64,000 nucleotides of DNA, from assembly GCA_038380435.1 (NCBI GenBank), contig JAWZYU010000009.1:67361901-67425900 (forward strand), in the 5' to 3' direction. Positions 1 through 10,850 of the stretch are shown here, piece by piece; position 1 is the first letter of the stretch; each line of letters opens with the position of its first letter. Position numbers and translations under genes: made by a program. Source of the stretch: Ryuthela nishihirai (Eukaryota > Arthropoda > Arachnida > Araneae > Heptathelidae). The notes beneath the pieces were generated by a model that saw only the letters and a program-made list of their open reading frames with translations, was not told the origin of the DNA and searched no databases.

Positions 1-270
1 CCGGAAGGATCACAGAAGTAACCAGATATATATCATCTCTCTCTCATGGCAGGCGTTCCTTTTTTTCTCCCTCTTTACGGCTGACTCTTTACCATGTATT
101 GCTTCGTTCAGAAGTCATGTTCCATATGTAAGACCTACGTTTTCTCTCCCGATCGGTAACGGTCTTAAGAGATTACATCGTTTTAGCTCAATTTATGAAT
201 GAATGCCATAAAAACATGTGATTAAAGAAGTGGGAAAAAAACGCAGGCACCTGGATAAAAGTATATATAA

Positions 271-450
271 TACACTACCCTACCAAGATATTCGTAAATT
301 GCCACGTTATATTAATGGGAATCTAACCTCGAAGTTCTATAACTTCTAAAATATACATTTAATGGAGAAATGGACTGTAAATAACTTAAAAATCATAATA
401 AAATCTATTTAAATATCGATTTTTCAAAAATATCCCTTCACTATTTAGAG
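271..450 (-). repeat. Dispersed repeat R1, copy 1 (unclassified)
   Basis: Read on the minus strand, this stretch matches 8865-9002 over about 140 bp. Shared blocks include TTTTAGAAGTTATAGA, CTTCGA followed by GATTCCCATT, and a final AGGGTAGTGTA-type end. A weaker third copy lies at 48118-48215. The part at 380-450 also matches the arms of the foldback at 8759-8881, so R1 and that foldback probably belong to one element. No coding potential or tRNA promoter was seen. The class is unknown; a MITE or a SINE/LINE tail is possible. Confidence 0.55.
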
Positions 451-969
451 TTGTGGAAGGTGTAATATTTCGTGATAGTAATGCGTCATAAGAATTTACT
501 TCAAAATTCAAAAATATTTGCGGACGAAATAGATTGCTTGGAATATTCTTTAATTTTTGAAATTTTAAATTGTTTCCACCGTTAGAGAGCACAATTAAAA
601 CATTTTGAAGATTCTAAAAGTGTGAATTGTAATATTTCGTCAAAACCTGTCGAATCCAAAAATAATTTTTAATTTATCTCTAAAAGCATACAATAATTTC
701 TTTAAAAAAGCGTTTCCCATCCCACCCCCCTGGGTAGGGGAAAATAATCTTTTTCAATGCAAATTTCGTGACCATCATATTTCACCACAAAATTTTTAAT
801 TTTTAACGTAACTACATCACTTGCAGTATTCGTTTAAAAAATTTAATTTTTTAACCTTTTTTTGTAAGCTTTTAAAAAAAGTGTTTTCAAGAAGTTTTGT
901 TTAAATTATTCGTCATACATAATTATTTGTAGTCAGCCAGTGTCATTATTGTACTACCATCTTCTTAAA
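451..969. other. AT-rich stretch without recognised features
   Basis: No gene, RNA or named repeat was recognised. Short runs of A, T and C are present and all frames are closed within a few dozen codons. Confidence 0.5.
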
Positions 970-1375
970 CGGGACGGGGTGACTCAGTCGGAGGCACGCC
1001 AGGCTTGTAACCTGTAATTCCCAGGTTCGAATCCCACCTAACCATCCTTGAGATTTATCTTCGCAAAACTCCTATTCTTCCCTCAGTCAGAAATGGGACA
1101 CTTATAGGATTTGAGAGGTCGCCGTTCGTCGAACGAGACTTTAAGCCATGATCCGTATGCGGGAGAACCCTGTACATGTTAAAGAACAGTGCTGGATGGT
1201 CTTGAAGGGAGGCTATTTTCTGTCTCCTAACAGTTGCCCAATTGGTCTCCTCTTTCCTTCTTTTTTCAATTGGTTTTCAATTGCCTTCGTTTTTCAATTG
1301 GTCTCCTCTTTCCTTCTTTTTTCGGAGTTTCGGATGGGGTTGGTCCAAGAATTTAAAGTGTACAGAGTATGAGAT
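970..1375 (+). repeat. SINE-A copy, diverged
   Basis: A tRNA-like head has an A-box-like TGACTCAGTCGG and a B-box GGTTCGAATCC. It is followed by the SINE-A body (GAGATTTATCTTCGCAAAAC, then a TTAAAGAACA block near 1179, then CTTGAAGGGAGGCT). The 3' part carries a local tandem duplication of about 60 bp around CAATTGGTCTCCTC, and the terminal CTCTGAGCCTTC-like block is decayed. RNA polymerase III transcription from the head is expected for this class of element, but this copy looks old. Confidence 0.8.
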
Positions 1376-2134
1376 TCCCGCATGCGTGTCACTTGACTCA
1401 ATGTGAAGCAAGCATTTTCATATTCACACACATCAGGTTGAATAGCTTAAAAAATAATCCCATTTCTGAGTAATTGCAGTCTTTCTCCAGAAGTAATTTG
1501 TTGCCCTATTTGGTATGAAATGGAAACACTGTTGTCCTTTAATGATTAATTCAACGAAGATAAAGCATCCGGTAGCTGAAAACGGTTGCTCTAATTTTCT
1601 ATCAGTTCAGGTAAGAATATCTGTCAACGGTTCTAATCATGGCTTAACAATGTTGAGGTGGAAAAATTACGATTAGTAGTATTTTGTATTAGACAAATAG
1701 CCAAAACAAACCTTAAAATACTGTGACCCATAATATCTCAAGTTGTACACTAAGCGAAAGGTTCCAAATAAACGTCTTCCTTCAGAAGTAAAAAAAATGC
1801 TTGAAATGTAAAAAAGTTATATTAAAAAATTATATTTTACTTTAAAAAATAATAAAAGAGGCGTATTTTAATGAGGAGTGTACTAGTAATGAAATTAAAA
1901 CTATAAGTTCAGTCCTAAGAAATAAAAAAAAATCGAATAATGTCCTACATTCTTTATTGAAAGTTCGAGATTTACCTTTTGATGAACAGATTTACAATCT
2001 CTTCGAGTTTTCGTTAAGAAATAACCGTTACTGTCTCCAAATCATTAAAGCATCTCTAACAAAGCTGATTCCAAAATTTAGAGGCAAAAATCATTGAACT
2101 GAATTTGTTCATATCATAATTACGCATCTGGATG
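1376..2134. other. No recognised feature
   Basis: AT-rich sequence with no open frame of note and no repeat recognised by eye. Confidence 0.5.
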
Positions 2135-2142
2135 TATGCAGA

Positions 2143-2418
2143 CAGACCCGGATCTAAAATAAACAACAAAAAAATGGGGGGGCGAAAAGGAGGGGTAGCA
2201 GCTAAGTGACTCAAGAGAGGCCGAAAAAATTAAAAGGGGAGACTAAGGGGATTGATTTCCATTGTAGTATACATTTTCCCTTCCATTTTAGAGTTTTTAA
2301 AAATGTTCTTGATAAATGTTTGAAATATACATAAGCTTACCTCTATTATCTTTAATAGTATTCTCAAAGGAAAGCATAGTTTCCTTGCTCCCCCCCCCAA
2401 AGAAAAAATCTGGCCCTC
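2143..2418. mobile_element. hAT-m1 MITE, copy 1
   Basis: Ends are CAGACCCGGATCTA on the left and (inverted) GAGGGCCAGATTTT on the right. Flanking octamers tatgcaga (2135-2142) and tatgcatc (2419-2426) agree at 6 of 8 positions, as expected for a decayed 8-bp hAT target duplication. A G-run sits inside the left end and a C-run inside the right end, as in the copies at 13774 and 30751. No transposase is present, so it is non-autonomous. Confidence 0.6.
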
Positions 2419-2426
2419 TATGCATC

Positions 2427-4214
2427 TGCTATCAATCGTATGATACACTCTACAGTTGGTGACCATTTACTCTATATCATAGTCAGTGGATTATTTACTT
2501 ATCCCGTGTTCTATTACTCCAAAGTGTCACGATTAGCTACAAAATCGAGTAAGCAGTATGTTATTTATTATTAATGTTCCTGCAAGCCTTGGATAACGAT
2601 CCTTGGCGAGACCTACCTAGGCAAATATTGAAGCGAAATGTGCACATATAAGAATGGTGGCGTGACTTTTTCATTGCGAGATACGTGAGATACGACACAT
2701 GATGTGAAAATGTACGTCATATATTGTGAATAGAACGAAATTAAGTTTGAAGGATATAGAAGAAAGGCAGTAGCTGATTGGATTAGACTTGTGCAAAACA
2801 TGGATGTGTTAGCCAGGATTACTGTTATTAGTATTTTTAGATGTGAATAATTAAACTGATTTCATTCCTTTATGAGAAATGTTGTCCTTAGTGGACACAT
2901 TGTATATTAAATGGGAAACAGCATTGGAAAAAAATCGGTGTTATGATTAGTATGTAGAAACTACCGTGGTTCAATTTGAAGTGTCATATTCTTTTTTTCA
3001 TTTTATATAATAATGTAATGCAATGGTATTTAGCTATTAATTTAGATAATCCATTTGTATTTTCTAAATTGATTGTTTTATTTGTTAAATAGTTCATTTA
3101 CTACTTGTTTGTTTATTACGAATTCAAACATGGTTGTCAAAAATATTGCTAAACATTTGTGACAATATATTAAGGGATCTCTGCCTAGGTAGCCCCTGCT
3201 TAAGGACTACCAAAAGGTTACCATGCTTAGGTTAATAATCACTGCGTTAAACATAGAAATTGTTGAAACCATTTTAAGCATCCCATGACTACGATTGCAA
3301 GGCTCTGACAACAGTTACGGTGTTTTATGGGTATCGTTGCTCACATCCACTGGGCAAACTTTAACTTCGTATATATTCTTTAGCGCAGAAGCCTTTAGAG
3401 CTGAATAGGATCAAGAACAGAATTTGGAAGAGAAAATAAGTCATGACAGCTATTTTGAAAGGCACTTCCACGCCAAACTGTTGCTCACCTAAGCAGCTAG
3501 CTCAGCTCTTAAGTGGTGGAATTTCAAAGCTAACTGTTATGGATCACATTAGCCGTGACTAAATAATGCTGAGATTTAGCTCGAATTTAGTTAATGTCAG
3601 CTTCGTTCGTCATTACGAACAGATTACGCGATGATACTAATGGCCTGTGTGACGACACTTCCTTTCGTTGCTGTGCTGACTGAGCAGATGCATCATCATT
3701 CGTCTAAAATTGCATTGCCATTTGTCGAAAATTCTCTGGATTAAGCGTTGTTTAGATTCAGATGCCCCTTGAATTGTTTAAGAGGAGATGCCCCAAATAC
3801 ACACTCATTTTGCATCCAAAGATGATCTCTAAATTTAGAGAGAAAACTCATTAACATCAATCCAATATTTCGATTATCAAGTAGTTGACACACTCAGTAG
3901 TTGGTGACCATTTAAATTAAATATATTCTTTATGATGGCTGTTGTATTACATTTGAGAGACGCAATTTAGCTATGAAAAAGGCTAAATAATACATTTGCA
4001 AGTCCACTAAATGTTTATTAAGTACAGATGAGAGCTTATCTTCAAGAGAATAAATGCGTTTTATTGTCACGGGTTCTCTTGTTCACAGAACAACCCCCTT
4101 TTCCCATCATCCTTCGAGCGATGGCTTTACTAAGCTAAAGCACTTTTGCATCAAAGAGAGGATGCTTGGAAGATTATGTTACTGATACTGGGATAATACA
4201 ATGTTTATCAACCT
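2427..4214. other. No recognised feature
   Basis: Long AT-rich interval with no supported gene. The short frames here are no longer than expected by chance. Confidence 0.5.
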
Positions 4215-4945
4215 TTTTGGTACTCCTTACGAAGTCTGGCTCCTCCTGAGGACCCTCTGAAGAAGTCTCTCTCATTTTGAGGACTTCTTACGAAGTCTCA
4301 CTCATCCTGGAGACTCCTTACGAAGTGGTTTTATCCTGGGGATTCCTTAAAAAGTCACACTCATTCTGAATACTCTTTACGAAGTCACGCTCATTCTGAG
4401 GACCTCTTGCAAAGTACCCTTTTCTCTGAGGACTCCTTACAAAGTCTCGCTCATCCTGGGAACCCCTTGCAAAGTTCTCTCATTATGAGGACTCCTTATG
4501 AAATTTCGCTCATCCGAAGAATTCTTTATGAAGTATAGCTCACTCACACTCATTCTGAATACTCTTTACGAAGTCACACTCATTCTGAGGACCTCTTGCA
4601 AAGTACCCTTTTCTCTGAGGACTCCTTACAAAGTTTCGCTCATCCTGGGAACCCCTTGCGAAGTTCTCTCATTATGAGGACTCCTTATGAAGTTTCGCTC
4701 ATCCGAAGAATTCTTTATGAAGTATAGCTCATTCTGAGGACCTCGAACGATGTCTCGCCTATTTTGAGGACTTCTTATTACGTCTGGTTTATTTTGAGGA
4801 TGCCTTACGTCTCGTTTATTCTGAGGACTTCTTACGAAGTCTCGTTCATTCGTGGACTCCTTAAGAAGTCTTGCTCATTCTGAGGACCTCTTATGAAGTC
4901 TCGTTCATTCTGAGGACTCCTTCCAAAGTTTTACTCATCCTGGGG
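4215..4945. repeat. 30-bp minisatellite with higher-order structure
   Basis: About 23 degenerate copies of a unit close to ACTCCTTACGAAGTCTCGCT plus CATTCTGAGG. A six-unit block repeats with a period of 189 bp: TCATTCTGAA at 4361 recurs at 4550, and variant units such as CTCTTGCAAAGTACCC recur at the same offset. The array shows higher-order duplication on top of unit duplication. Stops occur in several variants, so it is not a coding repeat. One further unit lies beyond the hAT insertion at 5767-5806. Confidence 0.85.
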
Positions 4946-5766
4946 CAGAGGCGTAGCTAGGCTTTTGGCGCCCTTGCAAATTTGTAATTGTCCGCCCTTG
5001 TTCAGCAATAACATGTGTAAAATATACACATGTTATTTATATTATATATGTATTTATTGTCATTATTTTAATATAGTTACATTAATAAATACTAATTTCA
5101 CATAAATAATTGCAAAAAGAAATTACAATTAATTATGCAAGTAATTATTTTTTAAAGTAATTTAATTTTTCCTAATTTTTCGTTGACAAAATCGTTAATA
5201 ATCTCATCAAAAGTAATTTTTTGAGTCAGTTCTCGCTCTTTTGATAAGAAACAAAGTGATGATGTACGTTCCTGTACTGATGTTGATCTTAAACAATCCC
5301 GGGGTTTATAAACATAATAATTCAATACAATGCACAAATTATAAACTTACGTACAAAGAAAAAGATACCTATGTAACAAAATTTTATTTTGTAACGGCAT
5401 GATTTGTAAAAGCAATATGAACAGTTGGAAACTGCGCCCCAAAGATGTTTTATGCCATGCAGTGCGGGGGGGGGGAATATTTTTACGGCAAATACGGTAT
5501 ATATATAACGGCAAATACGGTATATATATATAACGGCAAAAATATTTTTTCTACGAAATAAGGAAAATTTATAATATGCTGTCTTGACGATACGATGGTA
5601 TAAACAATACGTATTAAATTCAACGAACTACGGATGGCTAATCATTCGATTTTATTTTGCACGTAAACGTCAGATACCGTGGAACGGCTCGTGACGCCCC
5701 AGCACCGACCTGTGATTCCGGCGCCCTTGGCAACTGCTCCGATGCCAACACGTTCCTACGCCTCTG
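4946..5766 (-). mobile_element. hAT transposon relic, 821 bp, inserted in the minisatellite
   Basis: The left end CAGAGGCGTAGCTAGG and the inverted right end CAGAGGCGTAGGAACG are hAT-type terminal repeats. They are flanked by tcctgggg (4938-4945) and tcctgagg (5767-5774), an 8-bp target duplication with one mismatch. Both flanks are minisatellite sequence, so the array was the target. The interior keeps a piece of transposase on the minus strand. A tandem ACGGCAAATACGGTATATAT (about 5485-5540) and a G-run lie in the middle and may be secondary insertions or expansions. Confidence 0.8.
5152..5292 (-). pseudogene. hAT transposase, C-terminal fragment (ZMYM1/DUF4371-type)
   Basis: The minus-strand frame reads LRSTSVQERTSSLCFLS, then EREL, ITFDEIINDFVNEK and KIKLL before a stop. 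This has the arrangement of the C-terminal dimerisation region of hAT transposases, in which an RSTMSQERL-like segment precedes a LAMLSIE-like helix and a DFxDxIxDFAxxKARK-like end. Only about 46 residues are preserved of a protein normally 600-800 residues long; the DDE/RNase H part is absent. The position inside a hAT element with matching ends supports the call. It cannot act as an enzyme. Confidence 0.7.
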
Positions 5767-5806
5767 TCCTGAGGACTCCTTACGAAGTTTCACTCCTTCT
5801 GCCGAT
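5767..5806. repeat. Displaced minisatellite unit
   Basis: TCCTGAGGACTCCTTACGAA and the following GTTTCACTC repeat the unit of the array at 4215-4945. The unit was separated from the array by the hAT insertion. Beyond about 5806 the sequence is unique. Confidence 0.75.
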
Positions 5807-6016
5807 CCGCTCCCAAGAATTACCTTATGCATTTTGATTACACCGAATATATACTAACGAAATTCTAAATACCTTTAGGTATACTCTTTTCCGTCATGTT
5901 ATTTTTTAAGTATTTTAAAAGGGAAGCAGGTATTTCTCCACACAATGGAAAGAGATAACCTAGAAGCTATATTAGGCTTGTCCTGGTTTCCTATACAATA
6001 TACAAATACTTACACA

Positions 6017-6080
6017 AGGACATGCCCCACTGGTCTTGGGAGTCAGGTATGCTAACCGCTAGATCAGGTACAGCACTTAC
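6017..6080 (-). repeat. SINE-C head fragment (tRNA-like)
   Basis: On the minus strand the sequence reads CTGATCTAGCGGTTAGCATA, then CCTGACTCCCAAGACCAGTG, which resembles an A-box and anticodon arm. The B-box region is decayed. It resembles the heads at 17505 and 46488. Confidence 0.4.
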
Positions 6081-6488
6081 CTAAGAAGGTATACTTACAC
6101 TAAAGTAGAAATAAAAAAAGGATGAAGGAAACTTTAAAGTTGCAATACTTACAAATAAATATATTCTTAAATTGTAAAAAGGTTTATTAAATCAATGCAA
6201 AAACTTATTGCAAAAAGAAATATTTTTCCTAATAATAATAATAATGATAGGAATATAATAACATTAAAATTAAGATAAGGAAAAAATCGTTATGCTCTCT
6301 GAGTATAATCTACTCAACTCACTGTCCTCTTAGACACAACTTAGAGAAAATATTGGATAATGGATTAGGTTTGGGATATGTAGCCAAGAGTCTGATTCTG
6401 TATCATGCAATATATATCGCAAAATGCTTTGTGCGAATGATCTGTGTTGCAAATATTTCCATTAGCATATCGATCAACTCAGAATATT

Positions 6489-6915
6489 ATGATAGGCGTG
6501 ATCTTGGGTGATTGAAGGACACTTCCATACACCCCAATTCATCCCTTGAAACTGTCGATTACAACAAATATCCGTCACGTCCTCTACTTCTTACGTTTCC
6601 CCACGTAAAGAATCTTGTTTGTCCTTAAGCGAGTGGTGCTGAACTTTTTCAAACTCATGACCCCTTTTAAGTTTGCTTGTATTCGCGTCACCAATGATAA
6701 AATTTCGTATTTTCCTCGAGATTCCTATAAACCCTCGGAACTGAAATTTCTTAAGTGAAGTCCTGAAATGGCAGCTAAATGTGCTTGTGAGAAGTTTGAA
6801 ATTTTAAGGGTGTAGTTGTCAATTATATGATTTCAACATAGGGCATAAAAATTTCTCTAAAACATTCCAAATTTCGTACAACTATTTCAAAATCACCCAA
6901 GATAACACCTATCAT
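6489..6915. mobile_element. MITE-like element with 25-bp terminal inverted repeats
   Basis: ATGATAGGCGTGATCTTGGG plus TGATT at 6489-6513 matches the reverse complement of 6891-6915 with about three differences. The 427-bp span is non-coding. Near 6635 is a further decayed hAT-like stretch (GAACTTTTTCAAACTCATGA). No clear target duplication was seen, so the superfamily is uncertain. Confidence 0.5.
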
Positions 6916-8555
6916 CAAAAGTATCCAAGTTGTTTCTCGTACGTTTTAGAGTAGTAAACAGTTCTGAAATGAGTTGCGAAGTTCACCTTAATCTTGATTC
7001 TAAGTTATAGTATTTTCCAAAACTAAAAAGTCTTCCGATTAGTTCGCAGCTGTTCTCCTCCACGGCCTAACAAGTGTTTGCGATCCCTCTCCCTTAATGT
7101 GTGGCACCTCACAACAAGAGAAGTATGCCTTAGACGCAATGCCCAATCTTCTTTCTCTCTTCTATTTCTAGTTAAATTGTGTAACTTTCTTTATCAGATA
7201 TACATGAAAATCGCAATGATGCAAAATAAATTTTGTTTGCTTTTGTGCTCAACGAAAAATTTTCTTTGCCAAAAGCATTTGAATGAGATTAGTCAGCGTC
7301 AAAACTCATAAAGAAAGAGTTAGAAAAAACATCTGTTTCATCAGATTCATTCTCACCTGATCGGCAACGACAATCAAAGATACCAATAAATAATAATAGT
7401 CAAAAATAAATATTAATAATTTCCAAGAAAATTAAATAAATTTTTACAAAATGTTTGAGCAAGCAACATTCCTTTATAAAGTGACTGCTAGCAGCAAAAA
7501 AATCGACTTATGCGATTTCGAGTTAGGAAACCACTCACATAACTCGGGGAATACCTGCATTTATTCTCCCTGCGACACTTAAGGAATAACAGTAAAAATA
7601 ACAGTAAACATTCAGTTGAAGATTAAATATTTATACCTTGAGTGTTGACAGTTTGAAAGACACGCGGAATAAAATCATCCCACTCGAATTACATCTAAGG
7701 AAATGACTTATGTGAAAGAAGGACCTGTCTACCGAAGCCGATAAAAATACATCCCGATAAATATGAGCTCCAAATCTTCTATAGGAAGCAGATAGTTTAA
7801 GTGATTGCTGTTTGCCTCCAGTTATCATCATCTTCATCGTATGTGCCTGTAGTGGCCAATAACTAAGGAGATATGTCGAAGAGGAATCAAGTCAAAGTCC
7901 TTCAGGAAGGGCAGTGAAAGGGAGAGCAGGGCTAGTCGGCCATACTTGAGATAAGACCAGTGATCAGACCACTGAAACGGAAGAAATGTCTCTCTTCTGA
8001 TAGAGACATGAGGACGGGAGTCTGCAACAACACAGATGCTACTGATACGTCAGCTGAAAGATCCTGAGTTGTAGCTGCGTTTCTGGTTTATTTGTATTTC
8101 ATATTTTATAAATTCAGATTGGAGCCCAAAAGCAAACCTTGGGCTGGAATTCCGAGATCGTAGAGTTTAAACAGATTCAGCACGTAGCAAAAAATAAATA
8201 TTGATTTATTAGCATAACATTATGCATATTTAAGTTTTGTAGGTGTTGTTTCTTACCAAAGATTATAATAACAGAACTTAATTGAGTAAGCTGATTTTAT
8301 TAATAATATGTGGCAAAACTTCTAAGTATATTTATTTTTAAAAAAAGGAAAATATTTAATTTTAATAAGCATTAGCAGTGGATAAGCATTGCATAATATG
8401 CAAATTTATGTCAGTTCATGCAAATATACACTGACCGAAAAATGAAATATTTTGAAGTTTTATTCAAATTATTATTTAAATTTGAATTAATATCGTCAGC
8501 CTTATGGCGCATTATTGTTGTGAAATATTCTAACTTACATAACTCTTTAAAGTAA
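6916..8555. other. No recognised feature
   Basis: No gene or repeat is supported. A block of more even base composition at about 7850-8060 has no clear coding frame. Confidence 0.5.
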
Positions 8556-8559
8556 AAAA

Positions 8560-8755
8560 TACCCCTCAAGCAGCTGCTTGCCACAGAGGTTTGACAGGAA
8601 CTGTCAGTTTATATGTCATAGCAGAAGGTTTGTGAAGAAGGCGAATCCTCAGAAGAAAGACAACACGAAAATTTATACCTTACTCGTGGTTCGAACCCAG
8701 GTAACTTTGATCAGTAGCTAAGCACGCTAACCACTCGGCCACGGGAGAAAATAGA
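8560..8755 (-). repeat. SINE-B copy
   Basis: On the minus strand a tRNA-like head (CTCGTGGCCGAGTGGTTAGC-like, B-box GGTTCGAACCACG) leads through a short body to the conserved 3' motif CAAGCAGCTGCTTGAGGGG. Body elements shared with other SINE-B copies are the 'tctgctgagg' and 'catataaactgacag' blocks. No exact target duplication was found. Confidence 0.8.
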
Positions 8756-8758
8756 TTG

Positions 8759-8881
8759 AAGATCATAATCAAATCTATTTAATGGTCAATTTTCCACAAT
8801 ATTCGTTCAGTATTTAACTCTTCAAATACTGAACTAATATTGGAGAAAATCGATCTTTAAATAGATTTGATTATGATCTTT
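8759..8881. repeat. Foldback with ~55-bp arms
   Basis: The arm beginning AAGATCATAATCAAATCTAT (about 8759-8814) is the inverse of about 8825-8881, with mismatches and a loop of roughly 10 bases. It lies between SINE-B and R1 copy 2, and the same sequence occurs next to R1 copy 1. It is therefore likely an end or inverted half of the R1 element. Confidence 0.65.
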
Positions 8882-9002
8882 AATTTATTTTCAGGCACAC
8901 TTTTCCATAAAATGCACATTTTAGAAGTTATAGAGCTTCGAAGTTAAATTCCCATTGACATAAGGTGGAGGAAATTCTCTAGTATTTTATTAGGGCAGTG
9001 TA
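8865..9002 (+). repeat. Dispersed repeat R1, copy 2
   Basis: Matches the reverse complement of 271-430, including CATTTTAGAAGTTATAGAGC, CTTCGAAGTTAAATTCCCAT and AGGGCAGTGTA. Identity looks about 70-75% by eye. There is no coding content. It directly follows the foldback and precedes the palindromic MITE at 9019. Confidence 0.55.
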
Positions 9003-9018
9003 TGTCATTTCACAAAGA

Positions 9019-9223
9019 ATCCATTTCAGTTACACAATATGTTGTACAATAAAATTGCAAAATACAAAAATGCAACCCCATGGGGTTGCATTTTTGTATT
9101 TTGTGTAACATATTGTGTAACTGAGATTTGTATTTTGAAATTGTATTTTTATTTATTATTATTATTATTATTATTGAAAAAGCTTTGTATTTTATGCAAC
9201 ATATTGTGTAACTGAAATGGATT
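9019..9223. mobile_element. Palindromic MITE with 27-bp perfect terminal inverted repeats
   Basis: The 27 bp beginning AATCCATTTCAGTTACACAA (9019-9045) are exactly inverted at 9197-9223. A second inverted repeat is centred on GCAACCCCATGGGGTTGC near 9073-9090, with arms running through ACACAATATGTTG. The element could fold almost completely. No target duplication was resolved and no coding region is present. Confidence 0.6.
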
Positions 9224-9254
9224 GTTTTATTTTATTTCCCAGTATAACATATTT

Positions 9255-9331
9255 TGGGGGGTTGCATTTTTATACACTATGGGGGGTTGCATTTTTATAC
9301 ACTATAGGGGGTTGCAATTTTTACGTATTTC
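9255..9331. repeat. 25-bp tandem repeat, about three copies
   Basis: GGGGGTTGCATTTTTATACA plus CTAT is repeated nearly three times. The GGGGTTGCATTTTT core is the same as in the centre of the neighbouring MITE, so it probably arose from it. Confidence 0.7.
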
Positions 9332-9429
9332 ATGTTTACGATTGTCTGTAATCTATATCAATGGTACCCGTGTGGTCGCCAGAAAAATTTCAATAATTAA
9401 GATTAAAAAGATATTAATAATATTTTTAC

Positions 9430-10285
9430 ATATATATATTCTATAAAAAAAGTTTTCATAAAGCCCACCAACATATATTCAAACCTATATCCGTAGGATG
9501 TAAACAGTAACTAGGCATACACTGAAAGGATAGCTATATACCAATCCCCAGTATAATGAACAGGCTAGCAACTAATGTCCGACCCCGCTTTCTTGTGGTG
9601 CACGTCGTTTGTATATTCAAAAGAGATATTCTCTTCTGGAAAAGAACAGAAAGGGAGAGCTGCCAGATCAGTTTCAGCTATTGATCTGGTCATCTATGGT
9701 CACTTTTCTTTTGCCCTGTTGAAGGGTGGTCAACTTTACAGGGTCCTGGTGCTGACCATTTATAACCATAAGATTGGATAGATTGGTTTATAGTTCTGAG
9801 CTTGAATATGTATCCTGGACTTGCTGCACTGGTGGGTCTCTGTTAAGGGAAAATCTGCCACAGTTTTTTTCTGTTTGCCTATGGGCTGTTAGGCCTAAGT
9901 GATCAGAGGCACAGGATACCTTATATCAGCTGGTGGATAATTCTGATCAAAGACCATTAAAGGTCCTGAACCCCATATTTTAACTTACTGGGCATCACCA
10001 ATCCTACACTGGAGTAATACGTCTCAGGTAGGTCAGTTTCTATCTAGAATCTGGTTCTTGAAAAAAGTCCACTTGAAAAGGTGGTGCTTGAAGTTCCTAC
10101 CAGCATCGGTGGCTTCAGCCTTTAGCGGTGGGGGTGAACGGGTCTTTGCCCCATGCTTGCGATTAGAGGGCTGTTTGATATTGTTGGACCTACCTCTCTC
10201 AACAAACCTAGTTTCTTTAAAAATCCTAGTAATATTTTTCTATCTGCAGTAGGTGGAACTTGAGGAAGTTGCATAGAGATTATTA
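9430..10285. other. Unassigned, possibly upstream part of the LINE relic
   Basis: Base composition is more even than in the flanks, and short frames occur (9575-9781 and 10058-10252). No motif was recognised. The direct contact with the LINE endonuclease relic downstream makes a LINE 5' region possible, but this is inference. Confidence 0.3.
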
Positions 10286-10289
10286 TCTT

Positions 10290-10850
10290 GACACATCCTC
10301 ATGGAGGAATTCCAGCTTTTAACCCTTGATATTCTGGGTTGGCAAAGAGACCAGATGGACAGGAAAAAATCAGATACTTAAGAATAGTTTTTAATTAAAA
10401 TAAAAAAAAATTATCTTTTCAGGAAGGGAGGATGGAAAGCATCTCCAAGGTGTAGGTTTGCTTCTCAGCAGAAACGCCAGTGAACGCTATTCTAGAATAA
10501 GACTGCATTAATGAAAGATTTACAACAAAATTTTAAACAAAAGGTAAAGACTTGAATGTTATCTGTTGCTATTACGCTCTCACAGAGGACTTTGAGGAGA
10601 ATGTGAAAGATGAGTTTTCTAGACAGCTTCAGGATCTTTTTGAATGCTGTCAAGAAAGAATATATTTCTCTTGTGCTAGGTAACTTAAATGCTAAAGTTG
10701 GTACTGACTCTGACCGGTGCCTACGTAATGGAATGCCTGCCGATTTCAAGACTGTAGCTCAGGACAGATATATCTGGAGAACAAAATTATGCCATCTAGT
10801 AGGACCTACGTATACCATGGCTGCATTAGGATATGCTAACGAATAGCATC
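10290..10850 (+). pseudogene. LINE endonuclease (EEP/APE-type) relic, RTE/CR1-like
   Basis: Pieces of an apurinic endonuclease-like domain occur in order over several frames. LDILGW near 10326 corresponds to the family's 'LDILGLSE' strand. GREDGKHLQGVGLLLSRNA at about 10423-10480 corresponds to the 'GVGLLLS' segment. Then come YALTEDFEENVKDEFSRQLQ at about 10572-10631 and LVLGNLNAKVGTD at about 10671-10710, the latter matching the catalytic 'GDFNAKVG' motif with the aspartate changed to N. Just after this, AQDRYIWR resembles the end of a LINE ORF2, so the reverse transcriptase seems to have been deleted. Frameshifts, stops and the D-to-N change make it inactive. The intact protein would nick target DNA for reverse transcription. 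RTE (often annotated 'craniofacial development protein 2-like') is the favoured clade. Confidence 0.75.

Noticed and set aside
4215..4945. CRISPR-like array
   Set aside because: The units are contiguous, degenerate and have no unique spacers; the DNA is clearly from an animal genome.
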